Shown in pieces: positions 15,007 through 25,655 of a DNA stretch of 64,000 nucleotides. Under the pieces are notes generated by a model, which was given only the letters and a program-made list of their open reading frames with translations, did no database searches and had not been told where the DNA came from. The position numbers were made by a program, and so were the translations under genes. Source of the DNA: G963665215 sp963665215 (GTDB lineage Bacteria; Chloroflexota; Dehalococcoidia; Lucifugimonadales; CAUZJF01); assembly GCA_963665215.2 (NCBI GenBank), contig CAXXWW010000008.1, positions 1-64,000 on the forward strand. The letters run 5' to 3'. Each line of letters begins with the position of its first letter. Positions within the stretch are counted from its first letter, which is position 1.

Positions 15007-17403
15007 CTATGGCACCAGCACTGTGTCGGCCGCGACGAATATCCAGTAGCCCTGGCCAATAACTACCTCGTCGTCAGTGTCGTCGCTGATGTCTACCGGC
15101 GTTAGTCTACCGAAGACATCCAGCGCAAAGACCCTTACGGCACCCAGACCAGCGACGTAGTCGTCTGCGATGATTCCAACGCCCGCGTCCAGGTCCCCGC
15201 TCACGTCTAAGACCGGCAGGAGATTCCAACCCTGCCTCAACGACACGCTGGGCGGCAGAACCTGCTCGCCAGCGCTCAGCCTCGGGATGAGCACGTCGAG
15301 CGGCTCGAAGGAGGTGGTCCGGACGAAGTAGGCTAGGTTCGAACTGATAGTAGTCAGGGTCCCGGCGAACGGGCCGTCGTCGCCCCGCACGGCCACCTGC
15401 CAGCCACCCAGCACCGAGGGATCGTAGGACAGCACCTGGTTAAGCGGATGGTCCGCCGGTATCACGTCGTTGATGAGGCTGCTAGCCGGCGCGCCCGGGA
15501 GGGAGATCAGGTTCAGGCCCGGCCGTAGCGGGATGCTCAGCGGGTCCCTCACGACGATCGTCACCAGCGTGTCGTCGCCGCTGAAGGTCTCAGTGTTCCC
15601 CGCCTCGTCCGTCGCCGTCACCACTAGGTCGTGGTCGCCCAGGGACCATCCATCCGACGGCGGGGCGATGGTGTACTCCACGTTGTCGATAGTGTTCGCC
15701 ACTACCGACGCGCCATCCACCGTAGCCGTCACGGACGTTAGCTCGTCATGCGAGTCCCCGGCGTACTCGTCAGCTTCCTCGAAGCCAAGGGTGATGAACG
15801 TCTTCGGGTTGTCATCACTGTAGGCCACCAAGATGCCGCCTACCTGGGTATCGACCTCGAAGATTAAGGCATCGTCGTCGCTGGCGTCACTGATGTGGCC
15901 TGCGGTACCTGAGTTGGTCCCGTCGGTTATTGTCACGTAGGCGTTGTAGAGACCGTCCTCCGTGTTGTCGTCCGTGTCGAAATTGAACTCCCACTCCCAC
16001 ACTCTGCTGGCGTCGTCGGTGGAGAAGTCATCCGCGACGCGCTCGGCGAGGAGATCAGACTCAGTACTACTCACGTTATTTACAACAAGCTGACCACCGG
16101 TCCTCGTCGGGTCGGTCGAGTCCTCGTCCGCGCTCACCCGGATGGTGAGGTCTCCGTTGGTTACGATGCCGTCTTCGGCCGTACCCTGCAGAACCAGGGT
16201 CACCGCGGGAGCGATTCCATCATCAGCCGTGACGGTGTCTCCCAGGCTGGCGGTATTATTCGCCTCGTCCCGTACGTCGCCGGTGATTTGCACCGTCGGC
16301 ACCGCGTCGGACGCGAGCTCGTCATCCAACGTAAGGTAAACGTTAAACGGCAGATCATCGTAGGCGGTGGCTGACGCGATCTCCAGCTCGTCGCCGTTGA
16401 TCTGCACCAGGAAGTCCGCTGCATCCACAGTGTCCCCGTCAAGCTCGTCGTCAAATACGAGCAGGATGCTATTTAGCTTGTCAGGGGTACCAGAGTTAAC
16501 TACCGGGTCGTCCGACGTATCCGCCTCATCTCCGGTTGTCGCCGACACAAACGCCGGCTCTTCCGAGTCGATGTCAATCGTGAAGGGGGTCGTCGTGCCC
16601 CCCAGGTTGCCCAAAGCGTCCCGCGCTCTTACGTACCAGTTTAAGGTACCCTCTGGGTTATTCAACGAATCCTTCTCGAGCAGCCACTGGAAATCATCGT
16701 CGTCCTCAATCGCGACTACCGGTCCTGGATTCGAAGGCACTCCCCGTATGTTGAACGTTACCCGGGCCCTCACATCGGCGGCCGTGGTGCCGATCCCAAC
16801 CCCCGCATCGCCGATATCGAGCTGCAACGTTTGGTCGTCGTTGTCGGAGGTGGAACCGTCCGCCGGGCTCTCGTTACCGATAACGGGGCCCAGGGCGTCC
16901 ACCGTAATTGCGCTGGCGAAGCTCGGCGTCTCGGCCGCTGTGCTGCCCGCAGAGCACGAAGTTCCAGTTGTCTCGAAGCAGTACACAACCTGTATATTAT
17001 CTCCGTCGGACGCCGCTATTCGGAAAGGGTCCGTCGTAGTGGTAACGGCCTCCGTAACTTCGAACACCACGACGAAGATTCCGGTATTATCCCCGGTCTC
17101 CGTGGATGTCACATTGATAGAGACGCTGGTGTCAAGGTTGGTGACGGTAACCTCAGTGGGTGGAATCGTCTCTATCGAAAGGGCGTTGTCGTTCCTACCA
17201 GCGTCGGTGATCGTAGCGGTGACCGAGTTCTGCACGTTTGCGTCAGAGGTGTTATTGCCTATGAAGTCACTGTTTACCGCAACCGTGACCGTGAGCACCT
17301 GGGCGGACGCTGGCTCGGCCTGGTAAACCTCGCTGACCACAACGACTAGCACCATGAGCAGCAGGGCTACGAGTGCCGCCGAGTACTTGGCTACCTTATT
17401 CAC
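15007..17403 (-). CDS. Large acidic secreted protein with Ig-like repeats (possible S-layer component)
   Basis: A 798-residue exported protein. Signal peptide YSAALVALLLMVLVVVVSEV ends near ASA-Q. Several successive beta-sandwich-like segments follow, marked by phrases such as VDALGPVIGNESPADGS, IDSEEPAFVSATTGDE and VTATDEAGNTETFSGDD. The chain is very rich in Asp, Thr and Val with runs such as DDDD. The C-terminal about 170 residues carry two related blocks, LRPGLNLISLPG and LRQGWNLLPVLD. No sortase motif or C-terminal membrane span. Start is GTG with GGGGGG six bases upstream. A promoter lies about 170 bp upstream and a terminator follows. Adhesin or S-layer function is inference. Confidence 0.75.
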   Translation of the reverse strand: MNKVAKYSAALVALLLMVLVVVVSEVYQAEPASAQVLTVTVAVNSDFIGNNTSDANVQNSVTATITDAGRNDNALSIETIPPTEVTVTNLDTSVSINVTSTETGDNTGIFVVVFEVTEAVTTTTDPFRIAASDGDNIQVVYCFETTGTSCSAGSTAAETPSFASAITVDALGPVIGNESPADGSTSDNDDQTLQLDIGDAGVGIGTTAADVRARVTFNIRGVPSNPGPVVAIEDDDDFQWLLEKDSLNNPEGTLNWYVRARDALGNLGGTTTPFTIDIDSEEPAFVSATTGDEADTSDDPVVNSGTPDKLNSILLVFDDELDGDTVDAADFLVQINGDELEIASATAYDDLPFNVYLTLDDELASDAVPTVQITGDVRDEANNTASLGDTVTADDGIAPAVTLVLQGTAEDGIVTNGDLTIRVSADEDSTDPTRTGGQLVVNNVSSTESDLLAERVADDFSTDDASRVWEWEFNFDTDDNTEDGLYNAYVTITDGTNSGTAGHISDASDDDALIFEVDTQVGGILVAYSDDNPKTFITLGFEEADEYAGDSHDELTSVTATVDGASVVANTIDNVEYTIAPPSDGWSLGDHDLVVTATDEAGNTETFSGDDTLVTIVVRDPLSIPLRPGLNLISLPGAPASSLINDVIPADHPLNQVLSYDPSVLGGWQVAVRGDDGPFAGTLTTISSNLAYFVRTTSFEPLDVLIPRLSAGEQVLPPSVSLRQGWNLLPVLDVSGDLDAGVGIIADDYVAGLGAVRVFALDVFGRLTPVDISDDTDDEVVIGQGYWIFVAADTVLVP

Positions 17404-17576
17404 TGGATACCCCCCTTAGATTTGCCTGTGTTCGTGAGACTGATAGCCCGGCCCCTGCTCAGGGGATCCGTGGCCGCTTACACCCGCTCACCCCCGCGAC
17501 GGCACACGCCGCCCCAAGGGGATTCTATTGTCTATTTGTCGGTGTCGCTTCTCGTTACTCTCAAAAGCCCGTAAGA

Positions 17577-17605
17577 TTTGTACACCATGGGCAAATCGTT
17601 GTCAA
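17577..17605 (-). promoter_or_regulatory. Promoter of the large surface protein gene
   Basis: On the minus strand TTGACA (17605-17600), a 17-base spacer and TACAAA (17582-17577). The expected start near 17570 gives an unusually long leader of about 165 bases before the GTG at 17403. No recognised riboswitch was seen in that leader. Confidence 0.6.
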
Positions 17606-17784
17606 GTGCTGTACGAGGCCGTTTCCGCGAAAACCCACCCCTGGCAGATAGCCGCGGGTGGGCCCTCAGTCGTCTCGGCACGCTCCCTCCCCGTGCACGT
17701 GATGCTCATGGCGGATTCCGTACAAATCATGCGCAACTATAAATCACGCGCGTCTATATTGTCAATAAGCCACGACGCCACTAT

Positions 17785-17905
17785 TTAAACGTTCTCGTGG
17801 GTGAGGAGGGAATGGGGTGTGTGGTACATGGGTGCGGGGTTAAGGGGTACGGGGAGCAGGGGTGGCCTGGGGCGCTGGGTGACAGGTGCGGTCCCTGGTA
17901 GGGGC
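17785..17905 (-). promoter_or_regulatory. C-rich, G-poor tract directly after rho (rut-like)
   Basis: Read as rho-sense RNA, this segment is rich in C with short CCCC runs and poor in G, for example CACCCATGTACCACACACCC, and has no strong hairpin. Such unstructured C-rich RNA is the classic loading site for Rho. Its place immediately after the rho stop codon suggests Rho-dependent termination of its own transcript. Inference from composition only. Confidence 0.35.
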
Positions 17906-19225
<1,320 letters not shown>

Positions 19226-19719
19226 ACAGTGTCGACGATTTCCTGAAATACTACTCTTGCTTTAGATCAGGGCAATTGACTCCCTCGCCGGTAGCTCAGC
19301 TTGGAGTAGATGAATGTCGCAACTAGGCAGATGTGCGGGCGCCGACAGCCGGTAGGGGAGAGTGGCTGTTACCCTGGGATAGCCGTTTCCCGCCGGCGGA
19401 GGCGCGACGTCAAGCGAGAGTGCAAGCTCTTATAGCTGGTGGCCGTCCTTTGGGTGAAGTGCAGATCTTAGGAAACTGCTACACCGCTAACGGGGCCATT
19501 CTCCATACCCTGCCCGATAACTTGGGGACCGCCTGCCCACGCGTTCCGCTCACTGTAGCCGGGAAGGTGGTTACAAGAAGGGAATGTGTCCAATAGACAC
19601 GGCTCATGGGACTCTGGTTGTGGACCTAGCTGACTTCGAGGTAGGTAATGGCCGTGTGAAAAGGCTGAGGAGCACTGCATTTCCACCATAACACACAATA
19701 GTGTCTCCGTCTACACCTT
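19226..19719. other. Intergenic region between pyrG and rho
   Basis: No gene recognised in 494 bases. A tRNA-like phrase GGTAGCTCAGCTTGGAG near 19289 lacks matching stems and a T-loop. A weak minus-strand promoter for rho may be TTGCCC near 19270 with TAGTAT at 19253-19248. Confidence 0.35.
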
Positions 19720-21366
19720 TCAGGTCGAATTTGGCGTCTCCATCGTCAGCACGTGCTGACCGCCCTCTCGGAGCGTCTCCTTGGCCGCGCCTACGAACTC
19801 TCGAAACAGCGGGTGTGGCCGGTTGGGCCGCGACAGAAACTCGGGGTGAAACTGGACGCCCACCATGAACGGCCTGTCCACCAACTCCATGATCTCAACC
19901 AGCCTCCCGTCCGGGGAGAGGCCCGTAGGCCAGAAGCCCACACTCTCGAACCCCTCGCGGTAGGCGTTGTTGACCTCGAAGCGGTGCCGGTGGCGCTCGT
20001 AGACCCGGGGCTGCTTGTAAGCACGGGAGGCCCATGTCCCTTCGACCACGTCGCAGGGGTAGAGGCCTAGGCGCATGGTGCCGCCCATCTGGGTGATGTC
20101 CCGCTGGTCCGGCATCAGGTCGATGACGGGGTCGGCCGTGTCCGGGTCAAACTCTGTCGAGTTGGCGTCCTCTCTGCCCAGCAGCCTTCGGGCAACCTCT
20201 ATGACCATCACCTGTAGGCCGAGGCACAGACCCAGGTAAGGCACCTCGTTGTCGCGCGCGTAGCGCACCGTCTCGATCATTCCCTCGACGCCCCTGGGTC
20301 CGAACCCGCCGGGCACCACGATCCCCGACACGGAGTTAAGGAGGGCGTCCGGCCCTTGCTCCTCTATATCTTCCGCGCGGACCCAATGGATCTCGATGCT
20401 GCGTTCATGCTCGAGCCCGGCGTGAAGCAGGGCTTCCTTTACGGAGATGTAGGAGTCCCGCAGGTCAACGTACTTCCCCACGACCGCGATGTCCAGTGGG
20501 TCGTCGCTGTCCCGAATCGCCTCCACCATCTCTCGCCAGCGGGCCATGTCCCGCGTTGAAGAGGGTAGACCAAGGCCATCTACCACCAGGGTGCCCAGGC
20601 CCTCATCCTCCAGGACCAGGGGGACCTCGTATACCGTACCCACCGTAGGCAACGCGACTACGCCGCGCCGCAGCACATCGCAGTGGATGGCTATCTTGTC
20701 CTTGATGTCGTCGGTGACCGGCTCGTCGCTCCGGCACACGATGGCGTCCGGTTGGATGCCCATGCTACGAAGCTCTCTGACACTGTGCTGGGTGGGCTTG
20801 GTCTTGAGCTCTCCGGTAGTAGATATGAATGGGAGGTATGTGACGTGTATGTAGAAGACGTTGTCTCTGCCCACTTCGTTGCGCATCTGGCGAATGGCCT
20901 CCAGAAAAGGCTGGCCCTCGATGTCGCCCACCGTACCCCCCACCTCCACGACGATCACCTGGGCGCCGCTCTCCTTTGCCAAGTCCAGAATGCGCTGCTT
21001 GATGGCGTCGGTCACGTGCGGGACAGACTGGATTGTGCCACCCAGGAACTCGCCGCGGCGCTCCCGGGCGATAACATCGCTGTATATTTGACCGGCGGTG
21101 ACGTTGGAGGATCGGGTCAGGTCTATGTCGATGAACCGCTCGTAGTGGCCGAGGTCCAGGTCGGTCTCGCAACCATCCTTGGTCACGTAGACCTCCCCAT
21201 GCTGGTAAGGCGACATGGTGCCGGGGTCCACGTTAAGATAGGGGTCCAGCTTGAGGACCGATAGCGATATGCCGCGGCTCTTCAGGATGCGGCCGAGCGA
21301 GGCCACGGTGATTCCCTTGCCTACCGAGCTCACTACCCCGCCGGTGACAAAAATGAACTTGGTCAT
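19720..21366 (-). CDS. pyrG: CTP synthase
   Basis: A 548-residue enzyme that makes CTP from UTP, ATP and glutamine. The N-terminal synthase domain starts MTKFIFVTGGVVSSVGKGIT with the P-loop-like GGVVSSVGKG, then LDPYLNVDPGTMSPYQHGEV. The C-terminal class I glutaminase has the nucleophile in YLGLCLGLQ and the His-Glu pair in GVQFHPEFLSR. Complete and of normal length. ATG 21366 follows GAGGTGA. A good promoter lies about 200 bp upstream with a G-run hairpin between. Confidence 0.98.
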   Translation of the reverse strand: MTKFIFVTGGVVSSVGKGITVASLGRILKSRGISLSVLKLDPYLNVDPGTMSPYQHGEVYVTKDGCETDLDLGHYERFIDIDLTRSSNVTAGQIYSDVIARERRGEFLGGTIQSVPHVTDAIKQRILDLAKESGAQVIVVEVGGTVGDIEGQPFLEAIRQMRNEVGRDNVFYIHVTYLPFISTTGELKTKPTQHSVRELRSMGIQPDAIVCRSDEPVTDDIKDKIAIHCDVLRRGVVALPTVGTVYEVPLVLEDEGLGTLVVDGLGLPSSTRDMARWREMVEAIRDSDDPLDIAVVGKYVDLRDSYISVKEALLHAGLEHERSIEIHWVRAEDIEEQGPDALLNSVSGIVVPGGFGPRGVEGMIETVRYARDNEVPYLGLCLGLQVMVIEVARRLLGREDANSTEFDPDTADPVIDLMPDQRDITQMGGTMRLGLYPCDVVEGTWASRAYKQPRVYERHRHRFEVNNAYREGFESVGFWPTGLSPDGRLVEIMELVDRPFMVGVQFHPEFLSRPNRPHPLFREFVGAAKETLREGGQHVLTMETPNST

Positions 21367-21427
21367 CGTATCGTCACCTCGCTGGCTGGAAGGCGCCCCG
21401 AGGACGGAGCGGTAGAGTGGTACGAAG

Positions 21428-21449
21428 CCTTTCGGGGGGGCTCGAAAGG
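21428..21449 (-). promoter_or_regulatory. Hairpin with a poly-C/poly-G loop in the pyrG leader
   Basis: Seven-base arms CCTTTCG and CGAAAGG enclose a loop dominated by seven C on the RNA sense strand, about 60 bp before the pyrG start. In Gram-positive bacteria pyrG leaders use a C-tract at the transcript start for CTP sensing. Here the tract is inside the leader, so the same mechanism is not implied. Role unknown. Confidence 0.35.
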
Positions 21450-21573
21450 ATGGTCCGAGAGAGGTGGGCGGGATAGGAAGCTAGTGGCCGGTGCCACTAG
21501 GGCACAACCCTGAATGCGGTTAGCCGGGTATGGCTTCTCACGGCTTGGCGACGTCTCCCATCTCGCTTGAAAA

Positions 21574-21603
21574 AGTATAGGCTTGAGCCCATTCGATTGT
21601 CAA
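21574..21603 (-). promoter_or_regulatory. pyrG promoter
   Basis: On the minus strand a perfect TTGACA (21603-21598), 18-base spacer and TATACT (21579-21574). Transcription should start near 21567, giving a leader of about 200 bases to pyrG. Confidence 0.7.
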
Positions 21604-21995
21604 CATGGTGAAGAGGCTCCCTCATGACATTATGGAGACGGGCTCGAGAGCTCGCCAGACAGGGTGATGCCGTCCGAATACACCCGCAAGCCACCGGCCC
21701 AGGATATTGTATGATGATGCCGACTTGATCTTCGGCCCGGCTCCGCGATCCGGACCGAAAGCGTTGGCGCTGATTGGCGGACGCTGCTGCTAATGTGCTT
21801 GCGTTGCCCGGCGTCGCCGTTCGAGAGGGAAGCGGCTATGCGCCTCCGCGTTGACTCAGACGGGTCATTCCCTCGTGCTCCAGGTTGGTGACCTTGGCTC
21901 CTCTCTCGGTCGAGCTCGCGCGCGGGTGATCAACAAGAGGAGACTACGCTTGACCTGCCGGGCTCACGCGGCTCGGGGAATGAGAGGCACACGAT

Positions 21996-22904
21996 ATGAG
22001 GTACTTTAAGCTGCTGGGGGCCGGAGGGGACCCGCGGCTGGCGGTGGAGGCGACGGATGGGGGGCTAGTCGATCTGACATCGATTGACGAAGATGTCACC
22101 GAGGTCGCCGACCTGGCCCTGGCCGCATCCCTCTCGGGCCTCGACATCGACCAGATTGCCCGGGAGATGCTTGATTTTGGTCGGCCCGACACCTACGACC
22201 TATCCCGGGTGTTCGACGACTCCAGGGCAGAGACGGGCGACCTATGGCTTGACCGTCCCCTGGAGCCGCCGGAGGTGTGGGCCGCCGGGGTGACCTACAA
22301 GTCCAGCGAGATGGAGCGGCGACGGGAGAGCTCGACCCCGGACATTTACTCCAGGGTGTACGCGGCGGAGCGGCCGGAGCTGTTCTTCAAGGCCACCGCG
22401 GAGCGTTGCGTAGGACCCTTCGAGTCCGTCGGCATACGCGCGGATTCTGACTGGAACGTGCCCGAGCCGGAGATGGCGTTTGTCCTTTACAAAGGCGAGA
22501 TCATAGGCTATACCATCGGCAACGATATGAGCAGCCGGTCCATTGAGGGGGAGAATCCCTTATACCTGCCCCAGGCCAAGCTCTACGACAGGTGCTGCGC
22601 CATCGGCCCCTGCTTCGTCACCCCAGAGGCCCTCGGCGCACCCGACAAATTGGGCATACAATGCGCAATAGTCCGCGAGGGGGAGGAGGTGTTCAACGGC
22701 GAAACATCCACCTCGCTCATGTCCAGGAGCTTCGAAGACCTGGCGGAGTGGCTTCAGCGGGCCAATGGAGTGCCTAACATGACCACGGTGCTTACCGGGA
22801 CCGCCATAGTGCCGCCCCCTGATTTCACCCTGCAGGAGGGCGATCTCGTCGCCATTACGATAGAGGGGATAGGAACGCTTGAGAACGACGTCGTAGTGGT
22901 CTAG
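21996..22904 (+). CDS. Fumarylacetoacetate hydrolase family protein
   Basis: A 302-residue FAH-superfamily protein. These metal-dependent enzymes cleave or decarboxylate 2-oxo or 1,3-dicarbonyl acids. A variable N-terminal domain is followed by the FAH core: AAGVTYKSSEMERR, then the metal ligands in WNVPEPEMAFVL (the E-x-E pair), GYTIGNDMSSRSIEGENPLYLPQAK, and the C-terminal LQEGDLVAITIEGIGTLEN. The DMSSR form is typical of the 2-keto-4-pentenoate hydratase / arabinonate dehydratase-like branch. ATG 21996 follows AGAGG. No pathway partners are adjacent, so the substrate is unknown. Confidence 0.88.
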   Translation: MRYFKLLGAGGDPRLAVEATDGGLVDLTSIDEDVTEVADLALAASLSGLDIDQIAREMLDFGRPDTYDLSRVFDDSRAETGDLWLDRPLEPPEVWAAGVTYKSSEMERRRESSTPDIYSRVYAAERPELFFKATAERCVGPFESVGIRADSDWNVPEPEMAFVLYKGEIIGYTIGNDMSSRSIEGENPLYLPQAKLYDRCCAIGPCFVTPEALGAPDKLGIQCAIVREGEEVFNGETSTSLMSRSFEDLAEWLQRANGVPNMTTVLTGTAIVPPPDFTLQEGDLVAITIEGIGTLENDVVVV

Positions 22905-23261
22905 CGCCGCTATCGAAACACACCACGGAGTACGCGTAGACCAGAGAGAGATGAGATTTACAAACGCAATTCCTCTGTGACCTGTGCGCTCTCTGTGTTT
23001 ACGTCAGAACTTCTTAGGTTGAAAGTCCGGTCGGGGAATGGCCTTCCAGCCAGAGGTTCCTCCTCGGAGCAACGTCTGCCATCAGGTATTAGAGCAACAC
23101 TTAGCCCACATTTCCCAGATCAGCCGCGTGGGTGCGTCGTAATCCGGTAAGAGTGCTGCCTATTTGAGCCGCATACCTGGGCATTATGGGCAGTGTGGGT
23201 GCTAGACTGGCCGAGCTAGCGGGTCTAGTTCTGGATACCGCAATCTCGCTGGAGGCACCCA
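22905..23261. other. Non-coding region before the second IS1380-like transposase
   Basis: No gene. The first 120 bases contain purine-rich sequence with the repeated CTCTCTG/CAGAGAG theme common in degenerate dispersed repeats. The left end of the IS should lie here; CCACATTTCCC near 23106 weakly matches CCACGTTTGCA read inward from about 24702, but without a clear target duplication. Confidence 0.3.
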
Positions 23262-24617
23262 ATGGGTGAAAGCTCCGACACCCCTTTGAAGCTCCAATTC
23301 GACCGCAGAGTCCGCCTGGATTTTCGTGGCGCTACGATCACCTCGGACGCCGGACTCCTGGCATGCCGCGAGCTTGATGCCGCTCTGGGGCTCACAGAGA
23401 CAGCCAACGATTATATCCATGAAAGCCGCACCGGCCGCAATGTGCAACACCCGCTGTTGCCCTTGCTCAGACAATCGGTGTATAGCCGTCTCGCTGGCTA
23501 CGAGGACACCAACGACGCTGAACGGCTTGCCCAAGACCCGGCTATGCGTGTCATCGTCGGGTGGCAAGGTACTGATAAGCAGGCAGCCAGCACCAACACT
23601 ATGAGCCGATTTGAGACTGAGGTGTTAACCGAAGAGGAGAACCTGGATGGGCTTGCGCGCCTGAATGTTGAGTGGGTGGACAGGGCCATGGCCCAGACAT
23701 CTCACCAGCGAGTTATCCTAGACATGGACAGCTCTGAAAGCCCGGTGCATGGGCAGCAAGAGGGAGTCGCCTACAACGGCCACTTCGAGTCCGTATGTTA
23801 TCACCCGCTCTTCCTGTTCAACCATTTCGGAGATTGCGAAGGTGCAATGCTTCGCCCGGGCAACGTCCACAGCGCTGAGCGGTGGCGGGAGGTTCTGGAG
23901 CCAGTCGTGAAGCGATACCAGGAGAAAGGAGTCCGGCTGCTGTTCCGGGCCGATGCTGCCTTTGCCAAGCCCGAGGTGTACGAGTACCTGGAGTCAAGGG
24001 ACACTGGCTACGCTATGCGGCTTCCGGCCAACGAGGTATTACAAGGAAACATCCGGCACCTGCTGAAGCGGCCCGTGGGCAGGCCGCCTAAAGCCTGCCC
24101 TGAGCCTGTCGAAGGGAAGCCCGTAGTCCGGTATCACGACTTCGTTTACCAGGCCCAGAGCTGGGACATTCCCCGGCGTGTGGTCGCCAAGGTGGAGTGG
24201 CGCCAGGGTGAGCTATTCCCGAGGGTCGGGTTCGTCGTCACCAACCTCAACCTACCGCCGGCAGGCGTAACCCACTTCTACAACGGGCGGGGCACGGCCG
24301 AGCAGTGGATCAAGGAAGGTAAATACGCCCTGAACTGGACACGGCTCTCGTGTCACAGGTTCGTTGCTAACCAGGTGAGGCTGTGGCTGTTTGTGCTGGC
24401 CTACAACCTGGGCAACTTCATGAGAAGGCTGACTTTGCCAGAGTCAGTGAAACACTGGTCACTGCGAAGCGTGCAGACCAAGCTCATCAAGATGGGTGGA
24501 CGTCTGGTGCGGCATGCCAGGAGGTTGGTGTTTCAGCTTGCTGAGGTGGCAGTGTCCCGGGAGGTATTCCGGCAAGTGTTGGAGCGTATCGCCGGGCTCC
24601 ATCCAGCACCAGGGTAG
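23262..24617 (+). mobile_element. IS1380-like element (only the transposase gene is delimited)
   Basis: A 451-residue transposase with an intact frame. Visible parts: VRLDFRGATITSDAGLLACR at the N-terminus, VILDMDSSESPVHG with the first catalytic Asp, VRLLFRADAAFAKPEVYEYL with the second, and GTAEQWIKEGKYALNWTRLSC with the Glu. These are hallmarks of the IS1380/DDE_Tnp_1 group. Around 24091-24116 the gene contains the dispersed GAGCCTGTCGAAGGG repeat, translated in frame as CPEPVEGK. Element ends could not be fixed, so the coordinates cover the gene only. It abuts the damaged aminotransferase gene. Confidence 0.88.
24094..24116. repeat. Dispersed GAGCCTGTCGAAGGG repeat inside a transposase gene
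   Basis: CCTGCCCTGAGCCTGTCGAAGGG matches the intergenic repeat core at 251-280 and variants near 51447 and 52241. It adds an in-frame PEPVEG peptide in a presumed surface loop between LLKRPVGRPPK and KPVVRYHDFV. Confidence 0.75.
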
Positions 24618-24733
24618 CGATTATCCTTGAGGTCATCAGAGGTGAAGAGAGGCAACCAAGGGCGAGGTGCGCGCCCGGAGGAGTTTGAAGGGAGTGCAAA
24701 CGTGGTGAAAGCCACCTCCGCTGCCTGGGGCCG

Positions 24734-25558
24734 CTAACTCACCACGCCGAGAGATGGTTTTGTGAGCTTGATTGGATGGTTGACGGCATCCGTGACTGAT
24801 ACTACGATGGCTCTCGTCGAGGATGGTGCGTTGCTTGGACCCAGGCAGCTTGATATGGGTAATTCCGGGTATACATCAAGGGCGCAGTAGTCGTCCTCGT
24901 CCACTGGGACCCGCTGCGACTCGGCTAGCTCCAGCACCGTCTCCATACTTATGCCCGGCAACACGTTCTCGCGGTTGGGGAGCTTGATGCGGCCATCTTT
25001 TACGAACAGAAAGTTGGCATGACTGCATTCGGTGACGTTCCCTTTGTCGTCTGTCAAAAGAGAGTATGTTTCCTGGGCGGACCCGTCGGCGCTCGATTCG
25101 GGCTGCGCCGAAGGCACCGCGTATGTGATCGGCGTTACCACCCTGATACCTCTGACATAGCTGTGGGCGAAGGCGGAGAAATCGATGAACTGACAGTATA
25201 TGACGATGCTCACACCGCTCTGGCCATTGGAGCCCGACTTTGCTCCGCCGCTCACCACCTGGCCGAGGATGAAATCCTCGCCTGCCTGAAGCAGGTGCCG
25301 GTTGGCTTCCAGAACCTGGAGCGCGAACCCTTCCATCTTGTCCAGGCTCAGCCCGGGGTCTAGGTGTGCGGTGTCCAGGCTGCGGTAGAGACGCTGGAGG
25401 TGTTGGCGGAGCTTGAACACCTGACCGCCGAAGGTGCGCTCCGCATCGTACAGCGCCACGTTCGACTTAGCCTGTCCGTCGGTCAAGTCGGCGGCGGCCT
25501 GGCTGTAAGGGACCAGCCGGCCGTTCAGGTGTGCTACCAGCTCGCGCTTCTCATCCAT
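24734..25558 (-). CDS. Class IV aminotransferase-like protein lacking the PLP lysine (probable relic)
   Basis: 274 residues resembling fold-type IV PLP enzymes (branched-chain or D-amino acid aminotransferase, aminodeoxychorismate lyase). Family features: VALYDAERTFGGQVFKLRQHLQRL (about 34-57), then GNVTECSHANFLFVKDGRIK (173-192), LPGISMETVLELAES (200-214). The region that should carry the lysine (R-x-K-x-x-N-Y) is shortened to RGIRVVTPITYAVPSAQPES with no lysine before residue 172. After residue 230 the conserved A-x-E-x-F-x-x-G-T segment is not recognisable. The gene ends next to the IS1380-like element. Best read as a decaying gene, though a non-enzymatic role cannot be excluded. Confidence 0.6.
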   Translation of the reverse strand: MDEKRELVAHLNGRLVPYSQAAADLTDGQAKSNVALYDAERTFGGQVFKLRQHLQRLYRSLDTAHLDPGLSLDKMEGFALQVLEANRHLLQAGEDFILGQVVSGGAKSGSNGQSGVSIVIYCQFIDFSAFAHSYVRGIRVVTPITYAVPSAQPESSADGSAQETYSLLTDDKGNVTECSHANFLFVKDGRIKLPNRENVLPGISMETVLELAESQRVPVDEDDYCALDVYPELPISSCLGPSNAPSSTRAIVVSVTDAVNHPIKLTKPSLGVVS

Positions 25559-25655
25559 CCTGGGTGTCCTTGCGGGCGTCGGCCAAATGCGAAGGCGGTG
25601 GCGCGATGTTGGACCTGTTGCCTACCTCATTCGCCTCGTCGACTCATGTCAAGCC

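Noticed and set aside
16367..17326. 319-codon plus-strand open frame opposite the acidic surface protein
   Set aside because: The Ser/Val-rich product is what the complement of Asp/Thr-rich codons gives; the minus-strand gene has a signal peptide, promoter and terminator.
19283..19360. tRNA-like phrase GGTAGCTCAGCTTGGAG
   Set aside because: Resembles an A-box, but no acceptor or D-stem pairing and no GGTTCGA T-loop follows.
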